Assembly (NCBI GenBank): GCA_023450085.1
Contig: JAEXHI010000024.1
Location: 372,001 to 436,000, forward strand
Reading direction: 5' to 3'
Length of the DNA stretch: 64,000 bases
DNA from: Bacteroidota bacterium
GTDB taxonomy: Bacteria > Bacteroidota > Bacteroidia > Sphingobacteriales > Sphingobacteriaceae
The notes beneath the pieces are model-generated. The model ran no database searches and was not told where the DNA came from. It saw nothing but the letters and a program-made list of their open reading frames with translations. The translations under genes and the position numbers were made by a program. Shown piece after piece: positions 25,744 through 34,683 of this stretch; within the stretch, counting starts at the first letter, position 1; each line of letters opens with the position of its first letter.

Positions 25744-26937
25744 CTAATGAATGCCTTTAAAAATTCTGCTCCATCTAATTTTGTTAAAGAATGAACCTTC
25801 ACCATCCACACTTAACCAAATAAACAGTGCCTTGCCCACAATATGATCTTCAGGAACAAAGCCCCAATAGCGAGAATCGGCAGAAGCATGACGGTTATCA
25901 CCCATCATCCAATAATAATTCATTTTAAAAGTATAAGTAGTCGCTTTTTGGCCATTCAACATCCAATCATTTCCTACTTTTTCTAATTTATTTCCTTCGT
26001 AAATACGGATAGCTCTCTCATACAAAGGCATATTTAAACTATCTAACTTAACTGTCCATCCTTTTTTAGGTACTACAAATGGTCCATAGTTATCCAAATT
26101 CCATTTTCTATTTTTATCATGAGGAAAAATCAACGGATCAAAATCATCTGCTGGGGTCAATTCTTCCGTCACTGATTTCACGTAAGTAGATTTTTTTAAT
26201 TCCTTAATCAAATCTGGCGTTCCTTCAAATCTAAAAACGGTTGGTAATGCTGTAGCTCCAATTTTAAAGCCCATGTCTTCAAAAAGCTTCAAATTCACTT
26301 CCGAAGTATTGAACTCCACATTATAACCAAAACCTCCTGTGCCTACTAAAGGCGATGGTGTACCATTTACTACAGCCAAGCCATTTCTCATCGCAATGGT
26401 ATCACCTGCAATGGCAATACAACGCTTAATAAAATTCTCACGCTTGTCAACAGGTCTGCTAACTACGTGAAACTGCGACCAAATTGATTCCCTACTTTCG
26501 CCCCTTAATTGCATTTGGTAGTAGTTATCATCTTGCCTTTCCAGTACTACAGTATCTCCTTCGGGGAAATTGAATACTACTACATCATTACGTTTGATAT
26601 CCTGAAAACCAGGCAGCCTTCTGTATTTCCATTGTACGCCATCCCAATAGGCCTTGGTACCAAAAATTGGCATGGTATGGTGAGCAAAAGGGAATGCTAC
26701 GGGTGTCATTGGCACACGAGCACCATAATTCACTTTACTTACAAAAAGGAAATCGCCAACTAAAAGTGAGCGTTCCATTGAGCCAGAAGGAATGGTGTAG
26801 GCCTCAATAAAAAATACACGAATGATGGTGGCTGCCACTACTGCAAATACAATAGCATCAACCCATTCTCTTGTTTTCGTTTTTTTCTTTTTAGGCTTAT
26901 CTGAATCTTTTCTTTTTTGCCAGAATTTCCAATTCAT
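25744..26937 (-). CDS. lepB: Signal peptidase I, copy 2
   Basis: A 397-residue paralogue of the downstream copy. It has the same membrane anchor, nucleophile Ser53 (IPSGSMERSL), general base Lys171 (FIKRCIAIAGDT) and box E (MMGDNRHASADSRYWG). Both copies keep the catalytic dyad and so both should be active. The variable middle (about 130-310) could shape substrate choice. It follows dapB by 3 bases and is the last gene of the parA-parB-DUF5683-dapB-lepB series. Confidence 0.95.
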   Translation of the reverse strand: MNWKFWQKRKDSDKPKKKKTKTREWVDAIVFAVVAATIIRVFFIEAYTIPSGSMERSLLVGDFLFVSKVNYGARVPMTPVAFPFAHHTMPIFGTKAYWDGVQWKYRRLPGFQDIKRNDVVVFNFPEGDTVVLERQDDNYYQMQLRGESRESIWSQFHVVSRPVDKRENFIKRCIAIAGDTIAMRNGLAVVNGTPSPLVGTGGFGYNVEFNTSEVNLKLFEDMGFKIGATALPTVFRFEGTPDLIKELKKSTYVKSVTEELTPADDFDPLIFPHDKNRKWNLDNYGPFVVPKKGWTVKLDSLNMPLYERAIRIYEGNKLEKVGNDWMLNGQKATTYTFKMNYYWMMGDNRHASADSRYWGFVPEDHIVGKALFIWLSVDGEGSFFNKIRWSRIFKGIH

Positions 26938-26940
26938 TGC

Positions 26941-27684
26941 TTAATCTTTAAAATTAAATATATCAGCTATGCTGTAAAAACCTTTTTTATTTTGCAGCCA
27001 CTCTGCGGCTACTACTGCACCTAAAGCAAAACCTGCCCTACTATGCGCAGTGTGTTTAATTTCAATATCATCAACCTCCGAACTGTAAACCACCGTATGC
27101 GTTCCAGGTACATTCTCTATCCTAAGCGATTCGATAAGGAGTTGATCATTTTTTAGTTTTTCCGAAATTGGTGTTCCTTCCAATTCATTAACCCATTCCT
27201 TTTTAGCATCTATCTCCTCAATAATCCCTTCGGCAAGTGTCATTGCCGTACCGCTCGGAGCATCCAACTTTTGGGTATGGTGTATTTCTTCCACCTGTAC
27301 TTCATAAGCCGGATAATTGTTCATCAACTTAGCCAATACTTTATTCAAATGGAAAAAGATATTGACGCCGATGCTAAAGTTAGAGCCATAAAGCAAAGTA
27401 TTGTTACTGGCTTCGCAGTCATTCTTAATTCGTTGCAATTCTCCGTACCAACCTGTAGTGCCTACTACTACTGGCACATTTGCTTCAAAACATTTATAAA
27501 TATTATCTACAGCAGCATGTGGCGCACTAAAGTCGATGGCTACATCTGCCTTCTCTAAATTTTCTACGGTAAAATCATCTAGATTTTCTATTCCTATTTT
27601 AAGCACAATTTCGTGCCCTCTTTCGATGGAAAAGCGTTCGATAATTTGGCCCATTTTGCCATAACCTAAAAGCGCTATTTTCAT
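26941..27684 (-). CDS. dapB: 4-hydroxy-tetrahydrodipicolinate reductase
   Basis: DapB reduces the dihydrodipicolinate precursor in diaminopimelate/lysine synthesis with NAD(P)H. The N-terminal dinucleotide motif is LLGYGKMGQ. The active-site segment is VEEIHHTQKLDAPSGTA (catalytic His-His, Lys). The GxxxPxVxGTTGW segment is also present (VPVVVGTTGWYG). The 247-residue length is normal. The ATG overlaps the upstream DUF5683 stop as ATGA. Confidence 0.95.
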   Translation of the reverse strand: MKIALLGYGKMGQIIERFSIERGHEIVLKIGIENLDDFTVENLEKADVAIDFSAPHAAVDNIYKCFEANVPVVVGTTGWYGELQRIKNDCEASNNTLLYGSNFSIGVNIFFHLNKVLAKLMNNYPAYEVQVEEIHHTQKLDAPSGTAMTLAEGIIEEIDAKKEWVNELEGTPISEKLKNDQLLIESLRIENVPGTHTVVYSSEVDDIEIKHTAHSRAGFALGAVVAAEWLQNKKGFYSIADIFNFKD

Positions 27685-28343
27685 AATTTAAGCGTAAGTT
27701 TTAATGCAGGCACAATATTAAGGCCGTACATAGTGTTTGTGTTGATAATAGAAGGCGATAACTTGATGGATAAAGTTTCGTCAACGTTAAAATATTTTAA
27801 ACGAGCGGTCACATAGGCATCCAAAACATTCAGGCCGTATAAACCTACCAAGGAAATCAGCACGACTTCTCGGTTACGCTTGTAAATCCCTTTTGCTAAA
27901 GTAAGTCCGTTAACATCATATTGGCCTAAACCATTTTCGGGATTAGCCCGGCCATTTACCTGACGATATTGAAGCTCCCTTAAAAATAGTTTGTAATTAT
28001 TGTTATTGTCGATATATGACATGACCAACATGGTTCCTCCTGCATAGATCGCCGCAATTTTTCCGATTAGGTAAATTTTTTGCCCAATTCTTTTGCCTTC
28101 AGTCCTGCCATGTTTCACATCATCCACCACCAGGCCATAATTATACATCTGCCCAAGTCCAGGGAACATTAATGATCGATAAACTGCTTTTTTTCCCGCT
28201 ATTTTGCCTTGATTAACATATTTTGCAGGAGCAATGGTATCTAGTTTAGCTGTTGTATCTTGCTTTACAGGGTTCGCAGGTTTCTGCGCATTTACTTGAG
28301 CAAATACGAAACAAAGGATTACAGAAAGCAATAATGCTCGCAT
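27681..28343 (-). CDS. DUF5683-domain membrane protein
   Basis: About 220 residues with a signal peptide (ALLLSVILCFVFAQVNAQ) and the conserved RSLMFPGLGQMYN motif of DUF5683. Two hydrophobic helices follow (IAAIYAGGTMLVMSYI; VVLISLVGLYGLNVLDAYV). The function is unknown, although the family is conserved in Bacteroidetes beside parB. I chose ATG 28343, which overlaps the parB stop by one base (TAATG); the TTG six bases earlier is less likely. Confidence 0.85.
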   Translation of the reverse strand: MRALLLSVILCFVFAQVNAQKPANPVKQDTTAKLDTIAPAKYVNQGKIAGKKAVYRSLMFPGLGQMYNYGLVVDDVKHGRTEGKRIGQKIYLIGKIAAIYAGGTMLVMSYIDNNNNYKLFLRELQYRQVNGRANPENGLGQYDVNGLTLAKGIYKRNREVVLISLVGLYGLNVLDAYVTARLKYFNVDETLSIKLSPSIINTNTMYGLNIVPALKLTLKL

Positions 28344-29245
28344 TACCAATCTAACAGTTCTAAAATTCGATTAAGATCATCGCTGCTTACAAAAGGAATT
28401 TCAATAGCTCCTTTACCATTGTCTTTTACTTTTAGCTTAACGTTAGTTGCAAATTTTGATGCCAAATCATTCTGTAATTTTTGATATTCAAAAGAAACGG
28501 CTTCAACTTTAACAGGTGCTTTAACTTGAACCAAGTGAATACCACGTACCAGCTCTTCTACCTTACGTACAGAAAGTCCTTTATCAATAATTTCTTGATG
28601 GATAAAAAGCTGTTTTTCTTCATCATCTACAGAAATAAGTGCACGGGCATGTCCCATGGATATTCTATTATCACGGATGGAAGCTTGAATAGCCGGAGGT
28701 AATTTTAATAAACGCAGATAGTTAGCAACCGTAGTTCTATTTTTACCTACGCGTTCTCCTAATTGTTCTGCTTTTAGATTACATTCATCAATCATTTGCT
28801 GGAAACTCAAAGCCACTTCAATGGCATTTAAATTTTCACGCTGTATGTTTTCGATCAATGCCATTTCCAACATTTGTTGGTTATCGGCAGTACGAATGTA
28901 AGCTGGAATTTCTGTTAAGCCAGCAAGTTTAGAGGCTCTGAACCTACGCTCACCAGAAATCAATTGATATTTATCGCCGTTTTTACGTACGGTAATCGGC
29001 TGAATTAATCCTTGTACTTTAATTGAATCCGCTAACTCATCAAGTGCTACCTGATCAAACTCTGTACGCGGTTGATAAGGATTGGTTTCAATATCAGCAA
29101 GGCTAATATGGCTAATACTTCCTACCTGCGGCGCTGCCGGTGCAGTAGGTTCTACGGCAGGCTTAACGGCATTTACCGTTTCATTGTCATCCAAAAGAGC
29201 ACTTAATCCTTTGCCTAATCCGGTTTTTCTTTGAAAAGATGTCAT
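28343..29245 (-). CDS. parB: ParB chromosome-partitioning protein
   Basis: A 300-residue ParB/Spo0J CTPase clamp that loads at parS sites and guides origin segregation. It has the N-terminal GLGKGLSALLDD (ParA-contacting region) and the CTP-binding motifs NPYQPRTEF, GERRFRASKLAG and ENIQRENLNAIE. The helix-turn-helix is LGERVGKNRTTVANYLRLL, and a C-terminal dimerisation region follows. It is downstream of parA with a 9-base gap. Confidence 0.95.
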   Translation of the reverse strand: MTSFQRKTGLGKGLSALLDDNETVNAVKPAVEPTAPAAPQVGSISHISLADIETNPYQPRTEFDQVALDELADSIKVQGLIQPITVRKNGDKYQLISGERRFRASKLAGLTEIPAYIRTADNQQMLEMALIENIQRENLNAIEVALSFQQMIDECNLKAEQLGERVGKNRTTVANYLRLLKLPPAIQASIRDNRISMGHARALISVDDEEKQLFIHQEIIDKGLSVRKVEELVRGIHLVQVKAPVKVEAVSFEYQKLQNDLASKFATNVKLKVKDNGKGAIEIPFVSSDDLNRILELLDW

Positions 29246-29254
29246 CTATATATT

Positions 29255-30058
29255 TTAAATACTTGCTGTTTTCACTTCTTGCTCTTCGTCAAGCATTCCA
29301 TTTTTACGAACAATTTCTCTTGCTAAGTTTAAATAGTTGATTGCGCCCTTACTGTTGGCATCGTGCATAATTACCGATATACCATAACTTGGGGCTTCAC
29401 TTAAACGTGTGTTACGTTGAATAATGGTTTCGAATACCAAATCTTGGAAATGCGTTTTAACCTCTTCAACCACTTGGTTTGATAAACGCAATCTTACATC
29501 GTACATGGTTAAAAGAATTCCTTCTATTTCCAAAGCTGGGTTCAACCTATTTTGCACAATTTTAATGGTATTCAATAATTTACCTAAACCTTCTAATGCG
29601 AAATACTCACACTGAACCGGAATAATTACCGAATCAGCAGCAGTTAAGGAGTTAATGGTAATTAAACCCAATGATGGAGAACAATCGATAATGATAAAAT
29701 CATATTGATCTCTTACTTTATCCAATACCGCTTTCATTTTATACTCACGGTTGGTCAAGTTAATCATCTCGATTTCGGCACCTACTAAATCAATATGTGC
29801 TGGCAATAATTCGAGGTTTGGCGTTTCCGTTTTAACAATGGCTTCCGACGGTTCAACATCATTGATGATGCATTCGTAAATGCTATTCTTGATGTTTCTT
29901 GGGTCAAAGCCAATACCCGAAGTAGAGTTAGCCTGTGGGTCTGCGTCAACCAAAAGCGTTCTATATTCCAAAACGGCCAAACTAGCTGCTAAATTAATAG
30001 ATGAAGTGGTTTTACCTACTCCTCCTTTTTGGTTTGCTAAAGCAATTATCTTACTCAT
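29255..30058 (-). CDS. parA: ParA chromosome-partitioning ATPase
   Basis: A 267-residue Soj/ParA-type ATPase. It has the deviant Walker A KGGVGKTTSS near residues 11-20, Walker A' FIIIDCSPSLG, and VIIPVQCEYFALEGL. It works with ParB in chromosome segregation. ATG 30058 was chosen; it is preceded by AAGGAGAACAA, a strong ribosome-binding site unusual for this phylum. The TTG further upstream has no support. It is the first gene of the leftward operon. Confidence 0.95.
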   Translation of the reverse strand: MSKIIALANQKGGVGKTTSSINLAASLAVLEYRTLLVDADPQANSTSGIGFDPRNIKNSIYECIINDVEPSEAIVKTETPNLELLPAHIDLVGAEIEMINLTNREYKMKAVLDKVRDQYDFIIIDCSPSLGLITINSLTAADSVIIPVQCEYFALEGLGKLLNTIKIVQNRLNPALEIEGILLTMYDVRLRLSNQVVEEVKTHFQDLVFETIIQRNTRLSEAPSYGISVIMHDANSKGAINYLNLAREIVRKNGMLDEEQEVKTASI

Positions 30059-30235
30059 TTGTTCTCCTTGAAAACGCCACAACTTGTGATGGCTTAATTT
30101 TAAACTAAAAATCTTTAAAAAATGCTATTTTTGTGATGTTTAGGCATTTTTTAACAATTAGCTAAGATACAAACTAAAACTAAATATTAGTATCGGTGCT
30201 GTTTGTGTTTTACACATCTTATTAACAATTTTCCC

Positions 30236-30757
30236 ATGGTAACCATCATCGCCGGCACTAACAGAACCAATAGCAATACGCTAAAAGTTGCTAAATATTA
30301 TCAAAAACAACTGGCTAAAAAGGGCTTACAAACCTCTTTGCTTGATTTAAAAGATCTTCCAGCAAATTTTATTGCCGAAGATTTATATGGAAAAAAATCT
30401 GAAACCTTCGAAAAGATACAGGAATTGATGACCAAAACCAGTAAATTTTTGTTTGTGATTCCCGAGTATAATGGCAGCTATCCTGGCGTATTAAAAACCC
30501 TAATTGATGCCTGTGCTTTTCCTGAAAGTTTTTACGATAAAAAGGCTTGTTTGGTAGGCATCTCTTCTGGAAAATACGGCAATATCCGAGGAATTGAGCA
30601 TTTCAATGGGGTTTGTGCCTACTTACATCTTCACGTAATGCCCTTGCGCTTACACATTTCTTACATCAAACAAGAAATTAATGAAAATGACGAACTGTTT
30701 AAAGAGGACACGTTAAAATTCACCGACCAACAGATGGATAAGTTTATTGCTTATTAG
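30236..30757 (+). CDS. NADPH-dependent FMN reductase family protein
   Basis: About 173 residues with a flavodoxin-like fold. The N-terminal FMN phosphate loop is AGTNRTNSNTLKVAKYY and the second loop is FVIPEYNGSYPGVLKTLID. It probably reduces FMN or quinone-type substrates with NAD(P)H in the cytosol. ATG 30236 gives the usual start (MVTIIAGTNR). The candidate -7 box TATTTTTG lies at 30126-30133, about 100 bases upstream. It is divergent from parA. Confidence 0.85.
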   Translation: MVTIIAGTNRTNSNTLKVAKYYQKQLAKKGLQTSLLDLKDLPANFIAEDLYGKKSETFEKIQELMTKTSKFLFVIPEYNGSYPGVLKTLIDACAFPESFYDKKACLVGISSGKYGNIRGIEHFNGVCAYLHLHVMPLRLHISYIKQEINENDELFKEDTLKFTDQQMDKFIAY

Positions 30758-30867
30758 GCTAAGTAAAGCCCCTAACACTAACCGTTATTTGGTTAATTGT
30801 TTAGTTGTTTAATCGGTTAACTGAACTGGCCACTAGCCACTAACGACTAGCTCCTAACTACTAACCA

Positions 30868-31944
30868 CTAGTTCCTAGTGCCTGTTAATGCATAAACCGC
30901 GAATGAGGCCAACCAGTGGTCGCCGCCATAGTTCCCTTTAAAAATCAGCGGCAGCGCATTCGCCAAGAAATGATTGGCGGTATCTTCAAAATGTTTCTTA
31001 AGCGGATGGCTTTTTGGAAGCTGGGCAGCAACCCCTTTCATACACCAAGCTCTAGTGAACGAAAGTCCAACCAAATGCACTGTTTGATAATCGCTTAAAT
31101 CGCTAACGATAGGCATCTCACTGATGCGTTTGAGACTTCTCTCTTCGTAGAAATTATCCAGCCATTTGATAAAATCATTTTTAGCCAAAACCCTTCTCAT
31201 CAAATCGGCTATTTCCAAACTTGGCGAAAAGAAATCAGCACCATCAGGCTCCATATAAGCCGGCGTTTTTTGATTATCAAGATAAAACGCCTTGGCTTTA
31301 TCCATCAATTGTATTTCAAAAAGCTTGTCATTAACCGCTCGGGCCCAATCTATGGCAAACACCAATGCAAAAGCGGTATTACCATGCACGCCTGTACGGT
31401 TTGGATAAGTTTGCTTAGGCAAATACGCCTTCCACAATTCCAAAATTTGTTTGGTGAGTGGTTGTAATGCGGCATGCCATTTTTTGGCCATTGGGTTGTC
31501 CCATTCGTACAATTCCTGATCTAACTTTAATAACCAGGCCCAGCCATAAGTACGTTCAAATATTTTAGCCAGCTCATATTTCTGAAAATAATCGGCTTCG
31601 GCCTGCATATTTTGCAGGGTAAATGTCTTATTAAGCTTGGCAATGATCTCTTCTTTATTTTTGAGATTTGGATAAGTACGTAATAAATGCACCAACATCC
31701 AATGTCCATGTACCGAGCTATGCCAATCAAAACAACCATAAAATGCTGGATGTAATTCTGCTGGGGTCAGCTTGGCATCCGCTACCGAATTAATACTATG
31801 CGCTGTTTTATTAGGATATTCTTTATCCATGCAACCTAAAGGCAATACAGAAAGCTTCTCCGCAATATCCTTATCTAGTTTAGGAACACTTTGAGCAAAG
31901 CCCAAAGAAGAAAGCATCAATAAAAACAGTAATATTTTTTTCAT
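30868..31944 (-). CDS. DUF2891-family secreted protein
   Basis: A 358-residue protein with a Sec signal (KKILLFLLMLSSLGFAQ). The conserved HPAFYGCFDWHSSVHGHW near residue 65 and RTYGWAWLLKLDQEL are marks of DUF2891, an all-helical (alpha/alpha-barrel-like) family of unknown activity. The His/Trp-rich pattern resembles glycosidase-like barrels, but no catalytic residues can be assigned. Confidence 0.85.
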   Translation of the reverse strand: MKKILLFLLMLSSLGFAQSVPKLDKDIAEKLSVLPLGCMDKEYPNKTAHSINSVADAKLTPAELHPAFYGCFDWHSSVHGHWMLVHLLRTYPNLKNKEEIIAKLNKTFTLQNMQAEADYFQKYELAKIFERTYGWAWLLKLDQELYEWDNPMAKKWHAALQPLTKQILELWKAYLPKQTYPNRTGVHGNTAFALVFAIDWARAVNDKLFEIQLMDKAKAFYLDNQKTPAYMEPDGADFFSPSLEIADLMRRVLAKNDFIKWLDNFYEERSLKRISEMPIVSDLSDYQTVHLVGLSFTRAWCMKGVAAQLPKSHPLKKHFEDTANHFLANALPLIFKGNYGGDHWLASFAVYALTGTRN

Positions 31945-32038
31945 ACAGCAGCTATTTTATCTCACTAAGTAATCTATTTAAGCAATTAGCATCGTTGCCC
32001 CTTTATCTTTATTCCTTGCTCCTTTATCCTTATTCCAA

Positions 32039-32491
32039 TTAAACCGTAAACCTGATCCACTTATCTCCTTCGTAACCAAAAATAAAGTGGCCTGGGTGGA
32101 TCATTTCGGCAATGTCTTCTACCAAAGTAACCGCTTCAAGTACTTTGTTAGTTTTATAGTCATCTGCCAAAAGGCAAACCCTGTTAAATTTCACCGCTGG
32201 CCATTCTTCACTCATCAATACTGGAGCTGTCCTCATTAAATCACCTAGTTCCTTCCCTTGCTCGTGGAAAATAATGTAAACGGCTTCCAATGGCGAGGTG
32301 GTAAGCACGGCCCCTCCTAATTCGGCAAAAGACGACAGCTCAATATGCGGCTGGCCTAATGTATCCAAAAAACAAACTGGCACCTTGTCCATGAACTTGA
32401 TTTTGTGTTCAACGATGGCCAAACGTTCCAACAATTCCTCTTGCAATGCGGCATCATTTTCGGCATTTATAAGTTCACTTAAAGAAGACAT
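32039..32491 (-). CDS. Hypothetical cytosolic protein
   Basis: A 150-residue protein without signal or membrane segment. It opens with a helical LINAENDAALQEELLERLAI and continues as a mixed alpha/beta domain with an acidic C-terminal part. No family recognised. It stands alone between convergent/divergent neighbours. Confidence 0.6.
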   Translation of the reverse strand: MSSLSELINAENDAALQEELLERLAIVEHKIKFMDKVPVCFLDTLGQPHIELSSFAELGGAVLTTSPLEAVYIIFHEQGKELGDLMRTAPVLMSEEWPAVKFNRVCLLADDYKTNKVLEAVTLVEDIAEMIHPGHFIFGYEGDKWIRFTV

Positions 32492-32636
32492 CTATTTATA
32501 TAATTAGTTTACGAAAAAAATTAAGCACTAGGGGATTAGAAAATATTAAGAAAAAGTAGTTTTGTTACGTCGAAAACTTAATGTACCTTAACTTCTTAAT
32601 GTTTCTAATTGTACAAAAATAGTATTTCCCCTTTCG

Positions 32637-34268
32637 ATGCGTACCATTAAGCTCAATATATTTTGTTTTTGCTGTATCATTATTCTATTCTCGTGTAAAA
32701 GCAATAAGGATAACGACAAGAAAGTATTCAACATTAACCTTGATCAGAACCTTACCTCTTTAGATCCGGCCTTTGCTCGTAACCAAAATGCTGTTTGGAT
32801 GATCAACCAAATTTTTAATGGTTTGGTGCAGGTGGATAAAGATCTAAACACGGTCCCTTGTATCGCCAAAACTTGGCAAATCTCTAACGACGGGCTGACT
32901 TATACTTTCAACCTGCGCAACGATGTTTTTTTTCAGGATGATCCCTTGTTTAAAAATGGCAAAGGCAGAAAAGTAGTGGCTGATGACTTTGCTTATAGCT
33001 TCTACCGACTGATCGATCCCAAGGTGGCCTCTTCTGGCGGGTGGATTTTTAGTGACAAGGTAAAAGACCGTAGTAGTTTCAAAGCTTTAAATGATAGCAC
33101 ATTCCAAGTAACATTGGTAAAACCTTTTCCTGCTTTCATGAACTTATTGACCGCTCAATATTGCTCGGTTGTTCCTAAAGAAGTGGTAGAGCATTACGGA
33201 AAAGATTTCAGAAATCATCCCGTGGGTACTGGACCTTTTAAGTTTAAATATTGGAAAGAAGATGAGGTGTTGGTATTGCTTAAAAACGAAAACTACTTTG
33301 AGAAAGATAGCTTGGGCAATCGCATGCCTTTTTTAGATGCAGTGAAGGTGACCTTCATCAACGATAAACAAAGCGCCTTCATGAATTTCCTTAAAAAGGA
33401 ACTGGATTTCTTTTATAGCGTTGATGGCAGCTACCGTGATGATATTTTAACCAAAAGTGGTCAAATGACCAGCAAATACAAAGGCGAATTCCAATTGATC
33501 AAAGGAGCCTATTTGTGCACAGAGTATGTAGGCATCTTGGTTGATACCAGCAAAAGCATCGTTAAAAACTCACCACTACGGTTAAAAAAGGTTAGGCAGG
33601 CTATTAACTACGCCATTGACCGTAAAAAACTGATCAAATACCTGCGTAATAGTATTGGTACGCCAGCCACTTCGGGTTTTATTCCCAGAGGGATGCCTGG
33701 TTTTGACAGCACCAAGGTAAAAGGTTATGATTACAATCCTACCTTAGCGGCCAAATTACTGGCTGAAGCAGGTTTCGCGAATGGCAAAGGAATGCCAGAA
33801 ATAAAATTGAGCACTTCAACTACCTACAAAGACCTAATTGAATTTATCCAAGGAGAACTAGGCAACATTGGCATTAAGGCAAAAGTGGACGTAAGCCCAA
33901 GTGCTAGTTTAAGAGACTTGATGTCGAAAAATGAGGTTGGCTTTTTTAGGGGATCTTGGATTGCCGATTATCCCGATGGAGAGAATTACCTTTCAGTATT
34001 TTATTCCAAAAACAAAGTTCCTTTTGGCCCTAACTATACAGGATACTTTAACAAGGAATTTGACAAGCTTTTTGAACAAAGCTATTATGAAAATGACCCG
34101 AAGAAACGCTTTGAGCTTTACCACAAAATGGACAACATGGTGTTGGAAAATGCTTCGGTGGTGCCAATCTTATATGACCAATCTGTAGTGATGCTACAAA
34201 ACAACATTAGTGGCTACGTGATTAATCCCTTAAGTTTAATGATTTTAAAAGGAGTGAAAAAGAAATAG
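32637..34268 (+). CDS. Peptide/oligopeptide ABC substrate-binding lipoprotein (orphan)
   Basis: A 543-residue SBP family 5 protein (OppA/DppA type). It has a lipobox (IIILFSC, Cys about 20), the N-terminal NLTSLDPAFARNQNAVWMIN, and the family motif QISNDGLTYTFNLRNDVFFQDD. The cluster 'GTGPFKFKYWKEDE' is also present. It binds peptides or related ligands in the periplasm. No permease or ATPase gene is beside it, so it depends on a system elsewhere. A -7-like TAGTTTTG is at 32557-32564. Confidence 0.9.
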   Translation: MRTIKLNIFCFCCIIILFSCKSNKDNDKKVFNINLDQNLTSLDPAFARNQNAVWMINQIFNGLVQVDKDLNTVPCIAKTWQISNDGLTYTFNLRNDVFFQDDPLFKNGKGRKVVADDFAYSFYRLIDPKVASSGGWIFSDKVKDRSSFKALNDSTFQVTLVKPFPAFMNLLTAQYCSVVPKEVVEHYGKDFRNHPVGTGPFKFKYWKEDEVLVLLKNENYFEKDSLGNRMPFLDAVKVTFINDKQSAFMNFLKKELDFFYSVDGSYRDDILTKSGQMTSKYKGEFQLIKGAYLCTEYVGILVDTSKSIVKNSPLRLKKVRQAINYAIDRKKLIKYLRNSIGTPATSGFIPRGMPGFDSTKVKGYDYNPTLAAKLLAEAGFANGKGMPEIKLSTSTTYKDLIEFIQGELGNIGIKAKVDVSPSASLRDLMSKNEVGFFRGSWIADYPDGENYLSVFYSKNKVPFGPNYTGYFNKEFDKLFEQSYYENDPKKRFELYHKMDNMVLENASVVPILYDQSVVMLQNNISGYVINPLSLMILKGVKKK

Positions 34269-34282
34269 ACGGATTGTTGTAG

Positions 34283-34501
34283 CTATCCTAATTCTTCCCG
34301 ATATTCTTGCTGTAGTTCCAACAGGCATTTTGCACAAAGACAGCCGTCATACAATTCGCTCACGTATTGTACTTCGTTTATGCTCAACTGTACTACGCTG
34401 CACTGACATTTAGTATAGGCATTGGCCTTGCACTCAATAGCAGTCCCACATCGCTCGCAAGCAATAATTTCGTGTTTACTATGGCTAACTGATTTGTTCA
34501 T
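34283..34501 (-). CDS. Small cysteine-rich CWC-family protein
   Basis: A 72-residue protein with CERCGTAIEC, a CQC motif, and CLCAKCLLEL. This is the Cys pattern of the Cys-rich CWC family, a predicted small zinc-binding protein of unknown role. Convergent with the binding-protein gene, with a 14-base gap. Confidence 0.8.
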   Translation of the reverse strand: MNKSVSHSKHEIIACERCGTAIECKANAYTKCQCSVVQLSINEVQYVSELYDGCLCAKCLLELQQEYREELG

Positions 34502-34580
34502 TTGTTCATTAGGTTCACTAGTTCATTTGATATGGCGTAAAATACTAATCAACCAATGACAAATGAACCAACGAACTAAA
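34496..34580. repeat. Palindromic repeat GTTCATTxGGTTCAC ... CAAATGAACCAACGAAC
   Basis: Arms TTCATTTG / CAAATGAA and nearby GTTCACTAGTTC repeats fold into an imperfect hairpin between the CWC gene and nrdA. It overlaps the CWC start codon region. Confidence 0.5.
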
Positions 34581-34683
34581 GGCAAAAGTACGGACAAAAA
34601 ATAAGGTTCTGAACTTTCGCCCAAAACCTTACTTTATTATTGCGTTCGCCTATCGCTTTTCGCTTTCGGCTTTAAGTTTAAAA

